A stretch of 47,166 nucleotides of DNA. Source: Gammaproteobacteria bacterium (lineage in GTDB: Bacteria; Pseudomonadota; Gammaproteobacteria; Steroidobacterales; GCA-2729495). The notes under the pieces were generated by a model. That model had not been told where the DNA came from and made no database searches. It was given only the letters and a program-made list of their open reading frames with translations. A program made the position numbers and the translations under genes. Shown piece after piece: positions 38,598 to 47,025 of the stretch; the first letter of the stretch is position 1; each line of letters begins with the position of its first letter. Where the stretch lies: positions 1 to 47,166 of the forward strand of contig SHZI01000008.1 of assembly GCA_009692345.1 (NCBI GenBank), written 5' to 3'.

Positions 38598-39976
38598 GCC
38601 GGCAGCCGGAAGTGAAACGACTTGGGGCGAGTGAGTTGCTCGTAGCCGACGCGGGACAGGGTGCAACCCCGGCCTGAATTCTTGACGCCCGTCCAGGCCA
38701 GGGCCGGGTCGAGATAGTCACAGCGGTTCAGGAACACGGTGCCGGTTTCGATGCGCGCGCCAAGGTGCCTGGCGAGGTGAACATCACGGGTGAACAGGGC
38801 GGCGGTAAGTCCGTACTCGCTGTCGTTCATGAGCTGCAGCGCTTCGTCGTCGGAACGTACCCGCATGATGCCAACTGCCGGCCCGAAGGTCTCCTCGGTC
38901 ATGATCCGCATCGAATGATCAACATCGACGAGGACCTGCGGGGCCAGGTACGGCGTTCCGGCCTCGTCAGCGGGGAAAAGTCCGCGGTCAATCAGGGCGC
39001 GGGCGCCGCTGCGAACCGCTTCTGTGACCTGCTCCCGGACGAAGGCCGCTGCCGACGTTCGCACCATGGGTCCCAGGGTGGTGGCGGGATCCGTGGGCGT
39101 GCCCAGCCGGTACTTCCCGACCTGCGCGACGACGCCGGCAACGAATTCGTCGTAGACGATCTCGTGAACGTAGACGCGCTCAATCCCGCAGCACGACTGC
39201 CCCGAATTGAAGAAGGCGCCGTCAGTAATGACATCGATGGCCTGCGGCAGGTCGGCGTCAGCGCGTACGTACGCCGGGTCCTTGCCGCCGAGTTCCAGGC
39301 CCGCATCCGCGAAGCCGGCAGACAGGGCCCGCTGCACGGCATGGCCACCGGACACCGAGCCGGTAAAGCACACGAAGTTCACGCGAGGATCAGCGATGAA
39401 GCGTGAGGTCTCGTCATGCGACAGATGCAGGAACTGGAACACACCTGCTGGCAGGCCGGCGGCGGCGAATGCGGCACCAAAACGCTCCGCACAGAGCGGC
39501 GTCTGGTGGGAATGTTTGAGAATCACGACATTACCTGCGGCGAGCGCCGGGATCACCGCATTCACTGCCGTGAGGTACGGATAATTCCACGGCGCGATCA
39601 CGGCAACGAGACCAAGCGGCGCACGCTCCAGCCAGCGTTCAAAGCCGGCGGTTTGCGGCGGCTTGATCGACGCCAGTACGTCGGGCGCGATCGACAGCAT
39701 GTAGCGGGACCGTGCCTCGAACCCGCGGACCTCGCCCGGGGTCTGACTGATCGGCCGGCCCATCTGCCAGGTAATTTCGGCGGCAATGGCCTCGCGGTTG
39801 GCCACGAACGCATCGACGGCTCGGCTGAGCATGGCGCAGCGCCTGGCCACGCCGAGTTGCTGCCAGTCGGTCTGCGCTTTCACTGCGGCTGCCAGGGCGT
39901 GCTCAATGTCCCGCGCCGTGCCGAGCGGACGTTCGACGTAGACGCGCCCGTCGACGGGGCTGATGGTCTGTTGCAT
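38594..39976 (-). CDS. NAD(P)-dependent aldehyde dehydrogenase
   Basis: Aldehyde dehydrogenase superfamily, 460 residues from ATG 39976. The substrate-activating Asn is in VIAPWNYPYL, the general base Glu228 in LELGGKDPAYV, and the nucleophile Cys262 in FNSGQSCCGIERVYV. The open frame runs 25 codons further up into the ligase gene, but ATG 39976 leaves 5 bp after the ligase stop and is preferred. By position it should oxidise the aldehyde made by the adjacent alcohol dehydrogenase while the substrate is still gamma-glutamylated, as PuuC does in putrescine breakdown. Confidence 0.92.
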   Translation of the reverse strand: MQQTISPVDGRVYVERPLGTARDIEHALAAAVKAQTDWQQLGVARRCAMLSRAVDAFVANREAIAAEITWQMGRPISQTPGEVRGFEARSRYMLSIAPDVLASIKPPQTAGFERWLERAPLGLVAVIAPWNYPYLTAVNAVIPALAAGNVVILKHSHQTPLCAERFGAAFAAAGLPAGVFQFLHLSHDETSRFIADPRVNFVCFTGSVSGGHAVQRALSAGFADAGLELGGKDPAYVRADADLPQAIDVITDGAFFNSGQSCCGIERVYVHEIVYDEFVAGVVAQVGKYRLGTPTDPATTLGPMVRTSAAAFVREQVTEAVRSGARALIDRGLFPADEAGTPYLAPQVLVDVDHSMRIMTEETFGPAVGIMRVRSDDEALQLMNDSEYGLTAALFTRDVHLARHLGARIETGTVFLNRCDYLDPALAWTGVKNSGRGCTLSRVGYEQLTRPKSFHFRLPA

Positions 39977-39981
39977 GGCTG

Positions 39982-41358
39982 TCAGATGATCTCGAAGTAG
40001 CGCGCCAGTTCCCAGTCCGTGATGGCCTTGCGGAACTCGCGCTCTTCCCACTCCCGGTGGGCTGCATAGTGGTCCACAAAGGCGTCCCCGAACAGCTCGT
40101 GTGCTGCCTTGGACCTGGTCAAACGATCGGCAGCTTCTGTCAGTGTCCGGGGCAACTGTCGTTTGGCGGGAAACTGGCGGGCGTAGGCGTTGCCAGTTAC
40201 GGGCGCGTCCGGCTCGATCCGCTGCTCAATGCCCCAGAGTCCGGACCCTATCGCCGCAGCCAGGGCGATATACGGGTTGATGTCGGCGGCCGCGATGCGG
40301 TACTCCACGCGCTGGCTCTTGGGGCCGCCCTCAATTACACGCAGGGCGGTGGTCCGGTTTTCCACGCCCCAGTTGGCCGACGTGGGCGCCCAGAATCCCG
40401 GAACCAGCCGCGAATAGCTGTTAACGGTAGGCGCCACCATCGCCAGCAGTTCGGGCAGCAGCGCCTGCTGGCCGCCGACAAACCAGCGCATCTCCTGCGA
40501 CATGGAATGCTCGCGCTTGCTGTCGTGAAAAACGGACGCGCCGCCCTTGCTCCGGTTCAGCGAAACGTGCAGGTGTCCGCTTTGCCCGGGCCAGTCCTTC
40601 GACCATTTCGCCATGAAAGTGGCCATCAGGCCGTTGCGCTGTGCCAGTACTTTCGTGAAAGTCTTGAAGAGCGCCGCACGGTCGGCAGCCTCCAGCGCCT
40701 CGGAGTACTGAATTGCCCCCTCAATGACGCCGGGGCCAGTCTCGGTATGCAGACCCTCCAGGGGGAAGCGCATGGCGGTGCACAGCTGCAGCAGCTGATG
40801 ATAGAACTCCGCGTGCACCGAGCTGCGCAGGACCGAATAGCCAAAGTAGCCTGGCGTGAGTGGCTTTAAGCCCCGATAGCCCTTGTCCCGAATCGAGTCC
40901 GGCGTCTCGTTGAAGACGAAGAACTCAAATTCCGCAGCCGCGTTGACGAGGAACCCTGAGTCGGCTGCCCGGGCGAGTACCCGGCGCAGCAATCCACGGG
41001 GGCAGATCGCCTCGGCTGGCCCCGTAAATTCCCCAAGAAAGAACAGCATGTTGTCCTCGAAGGGGATCTCGCGGCAGGTGGCGGGGACGACCCGTACTCC
41101 CGCGTCGGGGTAGGCGGTGTGCCAGCCGGTGTACCTGGTGTTGTCGTACAGTTGATCGTTGGAGTCCCAGCCCAGCACCACGTCGCAGAAGCCGAAACCC
41201 TTGTCGAGGGCGGAAAAAAATTTGTCCTTCCCCATGTACTTGCCGCGCAGGATGCCATCGTGGTCTGCGACGGCAACCTTGACATGCGCAAGGCCGCGCT
41301 CGGTGACGAGAGCGCGTGCGTCGGCTGCCGTGCGGATGTTCTCCGGCCTCTTCACCAT
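39982..41358 (-). CDS. Glutamine-synthetase-like gamma-glutamyl-amine ligase
   Basis: A 458-residue glutamine synthetase homologue of the PuuA/GlnA3-GlnA4 branch. The N-terminal beta-grasp ends in VAVADHDGILRGKYMGKD. The catalytic domain shows AAAEFEFFVF and TETGPGVIEGAIQYSEALE (metal ligands), the GQSGHLHVSL loop, and NRTTALRV and VEYRIAAADINPYIALAA toward the end. True GlnA motifs for ammonia assimilation are altered, so it probably couples glutamate to an organic amine with ATP. It starts 3 bp after the permease stop. The preferred amine cannot be read directly, but the neighbours favour ethanolamine or a similar amino-alcohol. Confidence 0.88.
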   Translation of the reverse strand: MVKRPENIRTAADARALVTERGLAHVKVAVADHDGILRGKYMGKDKFFSALDKGFGFCDVVLGWDSNDQLYDNTRYTGWHTAYPDAGVRVVPATCREIPFEDNMLFFLGEFTGPAEAICPRGLLRRVLARAADSGFLVNAAAEFEFFVFNETPDSIRDKGYRGLKPLTPGYFGYSVLRSSVHAEFYHQLLQLCTAMRFPLEGLHTETGPGVIEGAIQYSEALEAADRAALFKTFTKVLAQRNGLMATFMAKWSKDWPGQSGHLHVSLNRSKGGASVFHDSKREHSMSQEMRWFVGGQQALLPELLAMVAPTVNSYSRLVPGFWAPTSANWGVENRTTALRVIEGGPKSQRVEYRIAAADINPYIALAAAIGSGLWGIEQRIEPDAPVTGNAYARQFPAKRQLPRTLTEAADRLTRSKAAHELFGDAFVDHYAAHREWEEREFRKAITDWELARYFEII

Positions 41359-41361
41359 TGC

Positions 41362-42876
41362 CTAGTGTCCGGACTTGCCCCCGCTGGTCGCAAACTCCTC
41401 TTCCGGGGACAGGATGAGGCGGTGCCGGCCAATGACACCGAAGTAGAGCAGGCCGAGCGCGTACCAGACGGCCGCCGCATACACGCCATTTCGATAGACG
41501 GGATCCTGAAGCTGGAAATAGATGGTCACCAGCGCGATGACGACCGTGATTGCCGCGCCGGCGTTGCCAAGAGGGCTGCGATAAGGGCGTTCAATATCCG
41601 GCATGCGCTTGCGCAACAGGATGAAGGACAACCCCTGCATCGCGTAGGAGATCATCGCGCCAAACACGGCCATGTTGAGCAGGGTTCCGCCGATGAGTGC
41701 GCCGCCTTTCTCGCTGCCGAAGGCAAACCAGACAGCCAGCATGGCCGCAAAACCGAGTATCGCGCCCGTGTACAGCGCCACATGCGGCATCTTGTGTTTG
41801 CCGTGGGTGATGGACATAAAGGGCAGGTAATAGCCTGCTCTCGACAGGGAATAGATTTGCCGGGCGTAGGCGAAAATAATCGAGTGAAAGCTGGCCACCA
41901 GGCCAATTACCGCAAGGAAAGCCAAAACCTTCGCCGTGCCAGTGCCGTAGATCACGCGGAACCCGTCCAGCAACGGCTCCGCTGACGTGGCCAGTGAAAA
42001 GGCCCCTTGCATCTTGTCCGGGTCGCTGGAGCCAACGCCGGCATTAAGGAAGGTCACCAGCACGGCCGACAGGGTCAGCGTCGCCATGCCGTAGATCAGG
42101 CCCTTGGGCATGTCTTTCTTCGGGTCGTAAGATTCCTCAGCCGCCAGCGGCAGCTGTTCGATGGCCAGGAACAGCCAGACTGCAAATGGCAAGGCACCCA
42201 GTGCACCCTTGATGCCGAACGGGAGCCAGCTTCCACCGCCTTCCGGGAGCAGCACCGCGGCGCCGTCCGGCCCCACGCCAATGTTCAGCGCCCAGCGACT
42301 CAGGTCGAAGTAGGGGACTGCGCTAACCCAGTACACGGCCAGTACGGCGAGCGCGCCGATTGTGACAATGACAGACACCTTGAACGACAGTTCCACGCCA
42401 CGAAGGTTGAGCAGCAGGAAGATGCCGTACGCGCCGAGCCACCACAGGGGCTGATACTCTCCGGGCGTTTCAAAGATGGCGGTGAGATATGCCCCGATAA
42501 AGAAGACGATAACAGCCGGGGTCAGGATGTATTCGATGCTCTCAGCGAGCCCGGTTACCATCCCGCCCCAGGGCCCCATGGCGCTGCGCGCAAAGGAGTA
42601 AGCGGCGCCGGTGTGCGGTAAGGCGGGCGACATTTCCGCGATCGAGAAGCACAGGCACCAGTACATCACCGAGATCACGGCCAGTGCGATCAGCATGCCG
42701 CCGAAACCGGCCGACAGGCCGAAGTTCCAGCCGGAGTAGTGGCCTGAGATGACTGCCCCCACGCCGAGTGCCCAGAGAGAACCCACGCGCGCGTAGCGCC
42801 GCAGGCCGCGCTTCTCGAAATACCCTTGCCCGACCGTGGTGTAGGAAACGCCGCCGACTGATTTCGTCGCGCTCAC
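41362..42876 (-). CDS. APC-family permease, ethanolamine-permease-like
   Basis: Amino acid/polyamine/organocation transporter of 504 residues with about twelve membrane helices. The first helix region (GAVISGHYSGWNFGLSAGFG) and the following ISVMYWCLCFSIAEMSPALP and HTGAAYSFARSAMGPWGG strongly resemble the ethanolamine permease branch of the APC family. The frame reaches 42999, but the GTG at 42876 has a strong ribosome site (AGGGGGTG, 42881-42888) and yields the normal N-terminus. It is the first gene of the operon, so it should bring in the amine that the downstream ligase glutamylates. Confidence 0.87.
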   Translation of the reverse strand: MSATKSVGGVSYTTVGQGYFEKRGLRRYARVGSLWALGVGAVISGHYSGWNFGLSAGFGGMLIALAVISVMYWCLCFSIAEMSPALPHTGAAYSFARSAMGPWGGMVTGLAESIEYILTPAVIVFFIGAYLTAIFETPGEYQPLWWLGAYGIFLLLNLRGVELSFKVSVIVTIGALAVLAVYWVSAVPYFDLSRWALNIGVGPDGAAVLLPEGGGSWLPFGIKGALGALPFAVWLFLAIEQLPLAAEESYDPKKDMPKGLIYGMATLTLSAVLVTFLNAGVGSSDPDKMQGAFSLATSAEPLLDGFRVIYGTGTAKVLAFLAVIGLVASFHSIIFAYARQIYSLSRAGYYLPFMSITHGKHKMPHVALYTGAILGFAAMLAVWFAFGSEKGGALIGGTLLNMAVFGAMISYAMQGLSFILLRKRMPDIERPYRSPLGNAGAAITVVIALVTIYFQLQDPVYRNGVYAAAVWYALGLLYFGVIGRHRLILSPEEEFATSGGKSGH

Positions 42877-42880
42877 GGAA

Positions 42881-42888
42881 CACCCCCT
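42881..42888 (-). promoter_or_regulatory. Ribosome binding site fixing the permease GTG start
   Basis: The minus strand reads AGGGGGTG, 4 bp before the GTG at 42876. It supports this start against the longer open frame beginning at 42999, whose first 40 residues are basic, unconserved and contain no membrane segment. Confidence 0.65.
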
Positions 42889-43127
42889 GATTGATGACGG
42901 ATCCGCCCGTTCTGGCAACGCGGCGGGAGCGAACCGAGTATAGGCTGCAAACCCGGCCTGCTGGCAAGGCGCTGCGGCGCGGGAAGCGGGCTTGCGCAAG
43001 GGCCCGCGGCGTCGTCCGTCTCCGGATGTTTTCCACCCTTGCGCGTCACGAGGGATCCTCGTCAGATTCGCGGGTTGGCCCGCGATAATTCAGCATTCTA
43101 GGGCCGCACTGTCCCGGCTGCTGAATA

Positions 43128-43280
43128 ATGCGTCTCCTCCTTTCCAATGACGACGGCTATCTGGCCGATGGCCTGGCCACGCTTGCCTTGAGTCTGTCTG
43201 ACCTGGCTGATATCACCGTCGTGGCGCCAGACCGGAACCAGAGCGGCGCGCAGACCACGTGGGTGGCGCCGTCCCGGTAG
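43128..43280 (+). pseudogene. surE: Truncated surE (first 41 codons)
   Basis: Starting at ATG 43128 the frame reads [20 protein letters not shown], then [20 protein letters not shown], a clear SurE nucleotidase N-terminus including the NDDG metal motif. At 43250/43251 it joins antisense IS91 transposase sequence, and nine foreign codons lead to TAG 43278. The native start is retained, so the gene was cut by the element and not merely eroded. SurE normally spans about 250 residues. Confidence 0.8.
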
Positions 43281-43345
43281 GGCGTCTTCAGGGTGTAGCG
43301 CACCCGGCCCTCAGCCAGGGCTGGCCGGGTGAGGTAGCGGCACAG
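43251..43345 (-). mobile_element. IS91-family transposase fragment
   Basis: On the minus strand the reading LCRYLTRPALAEGRVRYTLK followed by [11 protein letters not shown] matches the middle of IS91-type (Y2/HUH) transposases. A short internal loss lies between LAE and GRVRY compared with the usual family pattern. It abuts the surE fragment at 43250. Neither ends nor catalytic tyrosines are present. Confidence 0.72.
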
Positions 43346-43402
43346 GCGTTATTGCCACCCGGCGGGATGACCCTGACACGTCGAGCATGACCGGAGGATC
43401 TC

Positions 43403-43608
43403 GTGGGCTCCCTGCAGCGGGCCACCGATATAGCCTGCGCGGAACTGACCGCCACCCAGGGTTCCAGCATGGGCTGCTGGAATCGACGCACGGGCGCCGC
43501 CCTCTCCCCGGTTATCTCCTGGCAGGACCGGCGCAGCGCAGCCTGACTCGAGCAGCTGGCGCCCCGTGCCACCGAAATTCGCGCACGCGCCGGCCTTCCA
43601 TTCTCCGA
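43403..43608 (+). pseudogene. Remnant of an FGGY-family carbohydrate kinase
   Basis: The frame from GTG 43403 reads SLQRATDIACAELTATQGSS, then MGCWNRRTGAALSPVISWQD RRSAA, a TGA stop, and in the same frame LEQLAPRATEIRARAGLP. This follows the glycerol/xylulose kinase pattern around the WQDxR motif. The ATP-site strands are missing, a stop interrupts it, and it ends at the lysyl-oxidase gene. Non-functional. Confidence 0.5.
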
Positions 43609-44700
43609 TCAGGGCGTGACGCGGAACAGATTAATCCCGGCGGCTGACGCGTAGCCGCCCTGGGTGCTGCTCACGAACACGTCCCAAACCGGGTCGCTGC
43701 CCAATGGCTTCTTGCGGCTCCTGGCGCGGGGCACGCACACCGTCGTCTCCATATAGTTGCCCGCCACGTCGAAACGCGTGTTCTTCACGCTCGGCAACGG
43801 GCCGGTTCCGCCGGTGAACGAGACCCGCAATTCCGGCGCGAGATTGGCACCGTATATCGTCATTGGAACGCAGGTGTTTTGGGCTGCCGATGCCGGGGAG
43901 ACGCTGGCGATGCGCGGCACTGGCAGCTCCGTGCAGGGACCACGATCGGCAACGTACCGGCCATTGGAGCCGGTACCGAGCTCAAGCAACTTGCAGCTCT
44001 CGTTGTCGCCCTCGTCTTTTTCGAGCAACTTGCCCGTTGGATCGAAGACGTTTCTGAGCCGGTAAGTCCCGTCTGGCAAATCTCCTACCGGCAGGATCTG
44101 GCCGGCCAGATTGCTGCCATAGGTATCTCCCCAGCCGATCGACATCCCCTGGGTGTTGAAGCCCGGATCCTGCGTCGGACACCAGCTGAAAACCGCGCTG
44201 CCGGATGCACCCGCCAGCTGCGTGTTCACGCCGGTCGTATCCATGATGCAAAACGTGGTCTTCGTGCCCTTGCGGGGGTTCACCGAATTCGCAGTCGCCT
44301 CGAGGATGTAGTTGGCGTAGTCGTTGTAGTGCACGTGGTTGTGCGCGGCGTGATATTCGGCGCTGCCGGCCGGCCGATCGTAGTAGCTGCCGCCGGAGCA
44401 GGAGATGCGCTGGTCCACCGGTTGCTTGACCTGCCCGGTGACCGTATCCGTCTCGGGTGACCGCGCAACCAACATCATCTTGCCGTCGCCGGGATTCCAG
44501 CTGGTCGTGCTGAACTTGATGGTGTTGGCGTCCAGCATCGCGAGGTCGCTCGGCGGTAGTGCCCGGATGTCGGGCAGTAGTTCCTGCTCGCCGGCGGGGC
44601 AGCCCGCCATCGCCGGGCCAGCGGCCCACAGCCCGCCAAGCGCCAGGAAACTGATAATGGTGTGCCTGATCGGGTCGTGGCGATTAACGTGCGTGTTCAT
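43609..44700 (-). CDS. Secreted lysyl-oxidase-like protein
   Basis: A 363-residue protein with an N-terminal signal peptide (hydrophobic run IISFLALGGLWAAGPAMA, cleavage near AMA-GCP) and a lysyl oxidase domain. The histidine cluster in HNHVHYNDYANYIL matches the copper-binding region, followed by FCIMDTTG, QGMSIGWGDTYGSNLAGQIL and LPDGTYRLRN, all typical of the family. After about residue 265 comes an IPT/TIG-like beta segment (ASVSPASAAQNTCVPMTIYG). In animals the enzyme oxidises peptidyl-lysine; bacterial roles are little known. The frame continues upstream to 44814 through a higB-like remnant, but Met 44700 starts the signal peptide. Confidence 0.82.
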   Translation of the reverse strand: MNTHVNRHDPIRHTIISFLALGGLWAAGPAMAGCPAGEQELLPDIRALPPSDLAMLDANTIKFSTTSWNPGDGKMMLVARSPETDTVTGQVKQPVDQRISCSGGSYYDRPAGSAEYHAAHNHVHYNDYANYILEATANSVNPRKGTKTTFCIMDTTGVNTQLAGASGSAVFSWCPTQDPGFNTQGMSIGWGDTYGSNLAGQILPVGDLPDGTYRLRNVFDPTGKLLEKDEGDNESCKLLELGTGSNGRYVADRGPCTELPVPRIASVSPASAAQNTCVPMTIYGANLAPELRVSFTGGTGPLPSVKNTRFDVAGNYMETTVCVPRARSRKKPLGSDPVWDVFVSSTQGGYASAAGINLFRVTP

Positions 44701-44796
44701 ATTGGCCCAGCGCTCTTTTTCGCTCTTGTCGGCATTACGGTTCTCGGGGTGATCGTCCCAGAAGGCCTTCAGCGTCGAAACCGCAATCACCCGCGC
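44701..44796 (-). pseudogene. Possible N-terminal remnant of a HigB-type toxin
   Basis: Directly upstream of, and in frame with, the lysyl oxidase gene, about 20 codons read RVIAVSTLKAFWDDHPENRN. This is close to the start of HigB-like mRNA interferases (RVIA..TL..FW..HP). The rest of the toxin and any antitoxin are absent. Short match, so moderate to low confidence. Confidence 0.35.
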
Positions 44797-44862
44797 GAAA
44801 AACTGTAGCCCCATTTTGGAACCTCGGCAAGGGCGGGCAACGTACTCATGGCTGCCTCAGCC

Positions 44863-45400
44863 TCACTTAACAAAATAAGGATCCGGAATGCCCAGCCCCT
44901 CCATACGGGCGGCGTCAGCCTCCGCGTGCACCAGGGTTAGCAGCCAATCGTAGACTTTCACACCGCTGGGCACGCCGATCAGCATGGTCGCAATGCCGAA
45001 CGCTGCATTGATGTTGGCGCCCTGCCCCATCGTACAAAAGCGGTGCAGCCACACGCCAAAGGACAGCACTGCAATCGACATGGTGGCGAAGACCAGGGAC
45101 TTGTACCGTAAATCGTCTTGCCAGAGAACGTGGAGATCACTTCGGGGTATCCAAACAGCCAAAAGAGGTTGGCAAAGATCATCAGGCTGCTGGTGCAGAG
45201 CGTGGTCCAGCTGAACATCGGCATACGGAACAGGGCCATACCCGGCGCCCGGTTCCTGTAAATTGTCGCCGCAAATTTAATACCCGTCAGCGTACTGCCG
45301 ATGGAGCTGAGGCTGACCGACCAGATCCAGTAATCCACACCCTCCCCGGGGCTGAACTCGAGCTGCTGCGCAGCCCAACGCGGGGCAAGCCCGCTCGTAA
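44863..45400 (-). pseudogene. ctaD: Degraded cytochrome c oxidase subunit I
   Basis: Two minus-strand frames together rebuild parts of CtaD. Upstream: VDYWIWSVSLSSIGSTLTGI, then [31 protein letters not shown] and [11 protein letters not shown], with helices missing between these blocks. Downstream after a frameshift near 45120: [40 protein letters not shown] and [14 protein letters not shown], which includes the region near the heme-copper centre. The C-terminal helices are replaced by an unrelated tail. Several internal deletions and a frameshift make it non-functional. Confidence 0.78.
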
Positions 45401-45407
45401 CGTGGGT

Positions 45408-46214
45408 CTAGGGCTGCTGCTTGCGCCCTGCCATATGCTTCAAATATCCCACCAGCAACTCCAGCTCGCTGTCAGGCAACACACTGGCGGCGAACGCCGG
45501 CATCTTTGACTGCGGCCAGTGCCTCACACTTTGCGGGTCGCGGATGTAACGCTTGAGAAAATCACCGCCGAAATACTCGGTGGGGTTGTAGGGAATGTTC
45601 AGGTCCGGCCCCACCTGTGCATCACCCGCACCATTGAGGCGATGGCAGGCCAGGCAGTTCTTCTGGAACAGCGCAAAGCCTTGGTTGACCGGATCGTTCG
45701 CGGACCATTGCGGGTCGGGCAGCAGCGCCGGAAAACGCTCCGCCACCGTCTTCACTTGCTTGATGCCGGAGATCTGGAACGGCCACTGTTCCGGGCTGAT
45801 GTTTCCGGCCTTCGGGTGTGTCCACACCAAATAAAACGGCCCGGCACTCGGTTTTCCGTCAGCCAGTGCGGGCCATGGATGCGCCGGGTCTTCCACCGCC
45901 AGCCAGGCGCGGGCGCCGTGTTTTTGCAACACTGGCGCGGCGGTCAGTTCGGCGGCAAATCCATCGAGGGCGACCGCTTGCAGATGATTTTCGGGAGTGA
46001 TGCCAGGCAGGAGTACCGCCATCGGCACTGCGCGATACGTCATGTTGCGCTTGTAGGCAACGTCGTCGACGATCTGCACGGTCTGCGCATCAGGATGTTT
46101 GAGCAGGTGGGCGGTCTGCCAAATCTTGCTGGCGTGATCCAGTTCGACCGTCAATTGCGCGGCCGAAACCGGCAGGCCGATCAGCAAGGCGAGGAGGGCG
46201 AGGATTGATTTCAA
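45408..46214 (-). CDS. c-type cytochrome with an N-terminal periplasmic domain
   Basis: A secreted protein ending in a class I cytochrome c domain: heme motif CLACH within LFQKNCLACHRLNGAGD and an axial Met probably in QSKMPAF. The preceding 160 residues form a domain with segments such as AVPMAVLLPGI and AGPFYLVWTHPKAGN that recall the sulfite-oxidase-like molybdopterin-binding fold, though no cofactor cysteine is obvious. The signal peptide is KSILALLALLIGLPVSA. The frame is open to 46385 without an ATG; the TTG at 46214 (268 residues) just precedes the signal peptide and is the best guess. It may serve as an electron carrier for a periplasmic oxidase. Confidence 0.75.
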   Translation of the reverse strand: MKSILALLALLIGLPVSAAQLTVELDHASKIWQTAHLLKHPDAQTVQIVDDVAYKRNMTYRAVPMAVLLPGITPENHLQAVALDGFAAELTAAPVLQKHGARAWLAVEDPAHPWPALADGKPSAGPFYLVWTHPKAGNISPEQWPFQISGIKQVKTVAERFPALLPDPQWSANDPVNQGFALFQKNCLACHRLNGAGDAQVGPDLNIPYNPTEYFGGDFLKRYIRDPQSVRHWPQSKMPAFAASVLPDSELELLVGYLKHMAGRKQQP

Positions 46215-46385
46215 GGGAGAGGCCCGGTGCAAGGTGGCAGTGAGGCTAACGATACCGGAAATCAGAACGTAAAAAGACAGCCCCTGCAACAGGACCGCTA
46301 TAGGCAATGTCCTGGCGGGTGCTGCCAAAAGCTGCAATCCTGATGCTGTAGGTGCACAGAAGGGGAAGATCGGGTCGTCAACCAA

Positions 46386-46863
46386 TAACCTTGGTCAGCC
46401 TGGGTAGGATGAGGATCAGTGTGGTGGCGAAAAGAATAAGTCCCGCCTGACGTACTTTCGAGTGCTTGAACAGGGCTGACTGCCTTTTGTTGTTATTCCT
46501 GAGCGTCAGATGCGTGCCGTTGTATTTCAGTATGGCGAGCTGACGTGTCGCGTTTCTTACAGCGGTTCCGGCAAAACCCTTCAGCAACTTCTTACAGATT
46601 GAACCTTAGAGCCCTCGTTCTCCGTGGCTTAGATCACTTTCATATCAGGTCAGCATAATTACTGCTTAAAACGGCATGAGGCCTATCGCCATCTTGGCGC
46701 CAGTGCCCTGGCTAGACAGCTAAAACGATTAATCAAAGGATTCCCGTAGCGAGCTACCGTTCGTCCGAGTGGGGGGGTCAAAAGCAATGAGCGCATCCGT
46801 CATTGAAACCGTGTCAATCGGGCCTAAGGTAAGGGCACACACGCACAGCGGTTCGAGGCTGTC
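46386..46863. other. Gap without a recognisable gene
   Basis: A 69-codon minus-strand frame (46587-46378) has one hydrophobic segment (LILFATTLILILP) but no ribosome site and no recognisable relatives, so it is not called. The rest, notably 46588-46760, is relatively AT-rich and featureless. A GAGG shortly before 46864 is the ribosome site of the thiolase fragment. Confidence 0.4.
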
Positions 46864-47025
46864 ATGACCCGAACTTTGATCTTTGATGCGATACGCACGC
46901 CCCGGGGCAAAGGCGAGGCTGACGGTGCCGCCTTGATGTTGATCGGCTCCGAGGCCAAAGGCCGCGAACTGGGCCTGCCACCGCGGGCGCGTATTGTCGC
47001 CACGGCAGTCACCAGCACCGACCCC
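46864..47025 (+). pseudogene. Collapsed acetyl-CoA acyltransferase (thiolase)
   Basis: From ATG 46864 the frame reads TRTLIFDAIRTPRGKGEADG, the start of a FadI/FadA-type thiolase, and continues in frame with AALMLIGSEAKGRELGLPPR and ARIVATAVTSTDP, which in thiolases lies some 200 residues further on. The catalytic cysteine region is lost. At about 47017 it runs into a short copy of the repeat-family core and ends. A clear deletion derivative. Confidence 0.65.

Noticed and set aside
46378-46587. A 69-codon minus-strand frame with one hydrophobic segment
   Set aside because: No ribosome site, no recognisable family, and it overlaps the upstream open part of the cytochrome frame. Not enough to call a gene.
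46840-46866. tRNA-like GGTTCGA sequence
   Set aside because: The bases could suggest a T-loop, but no acceptor or anticodon stems can be folded around it.
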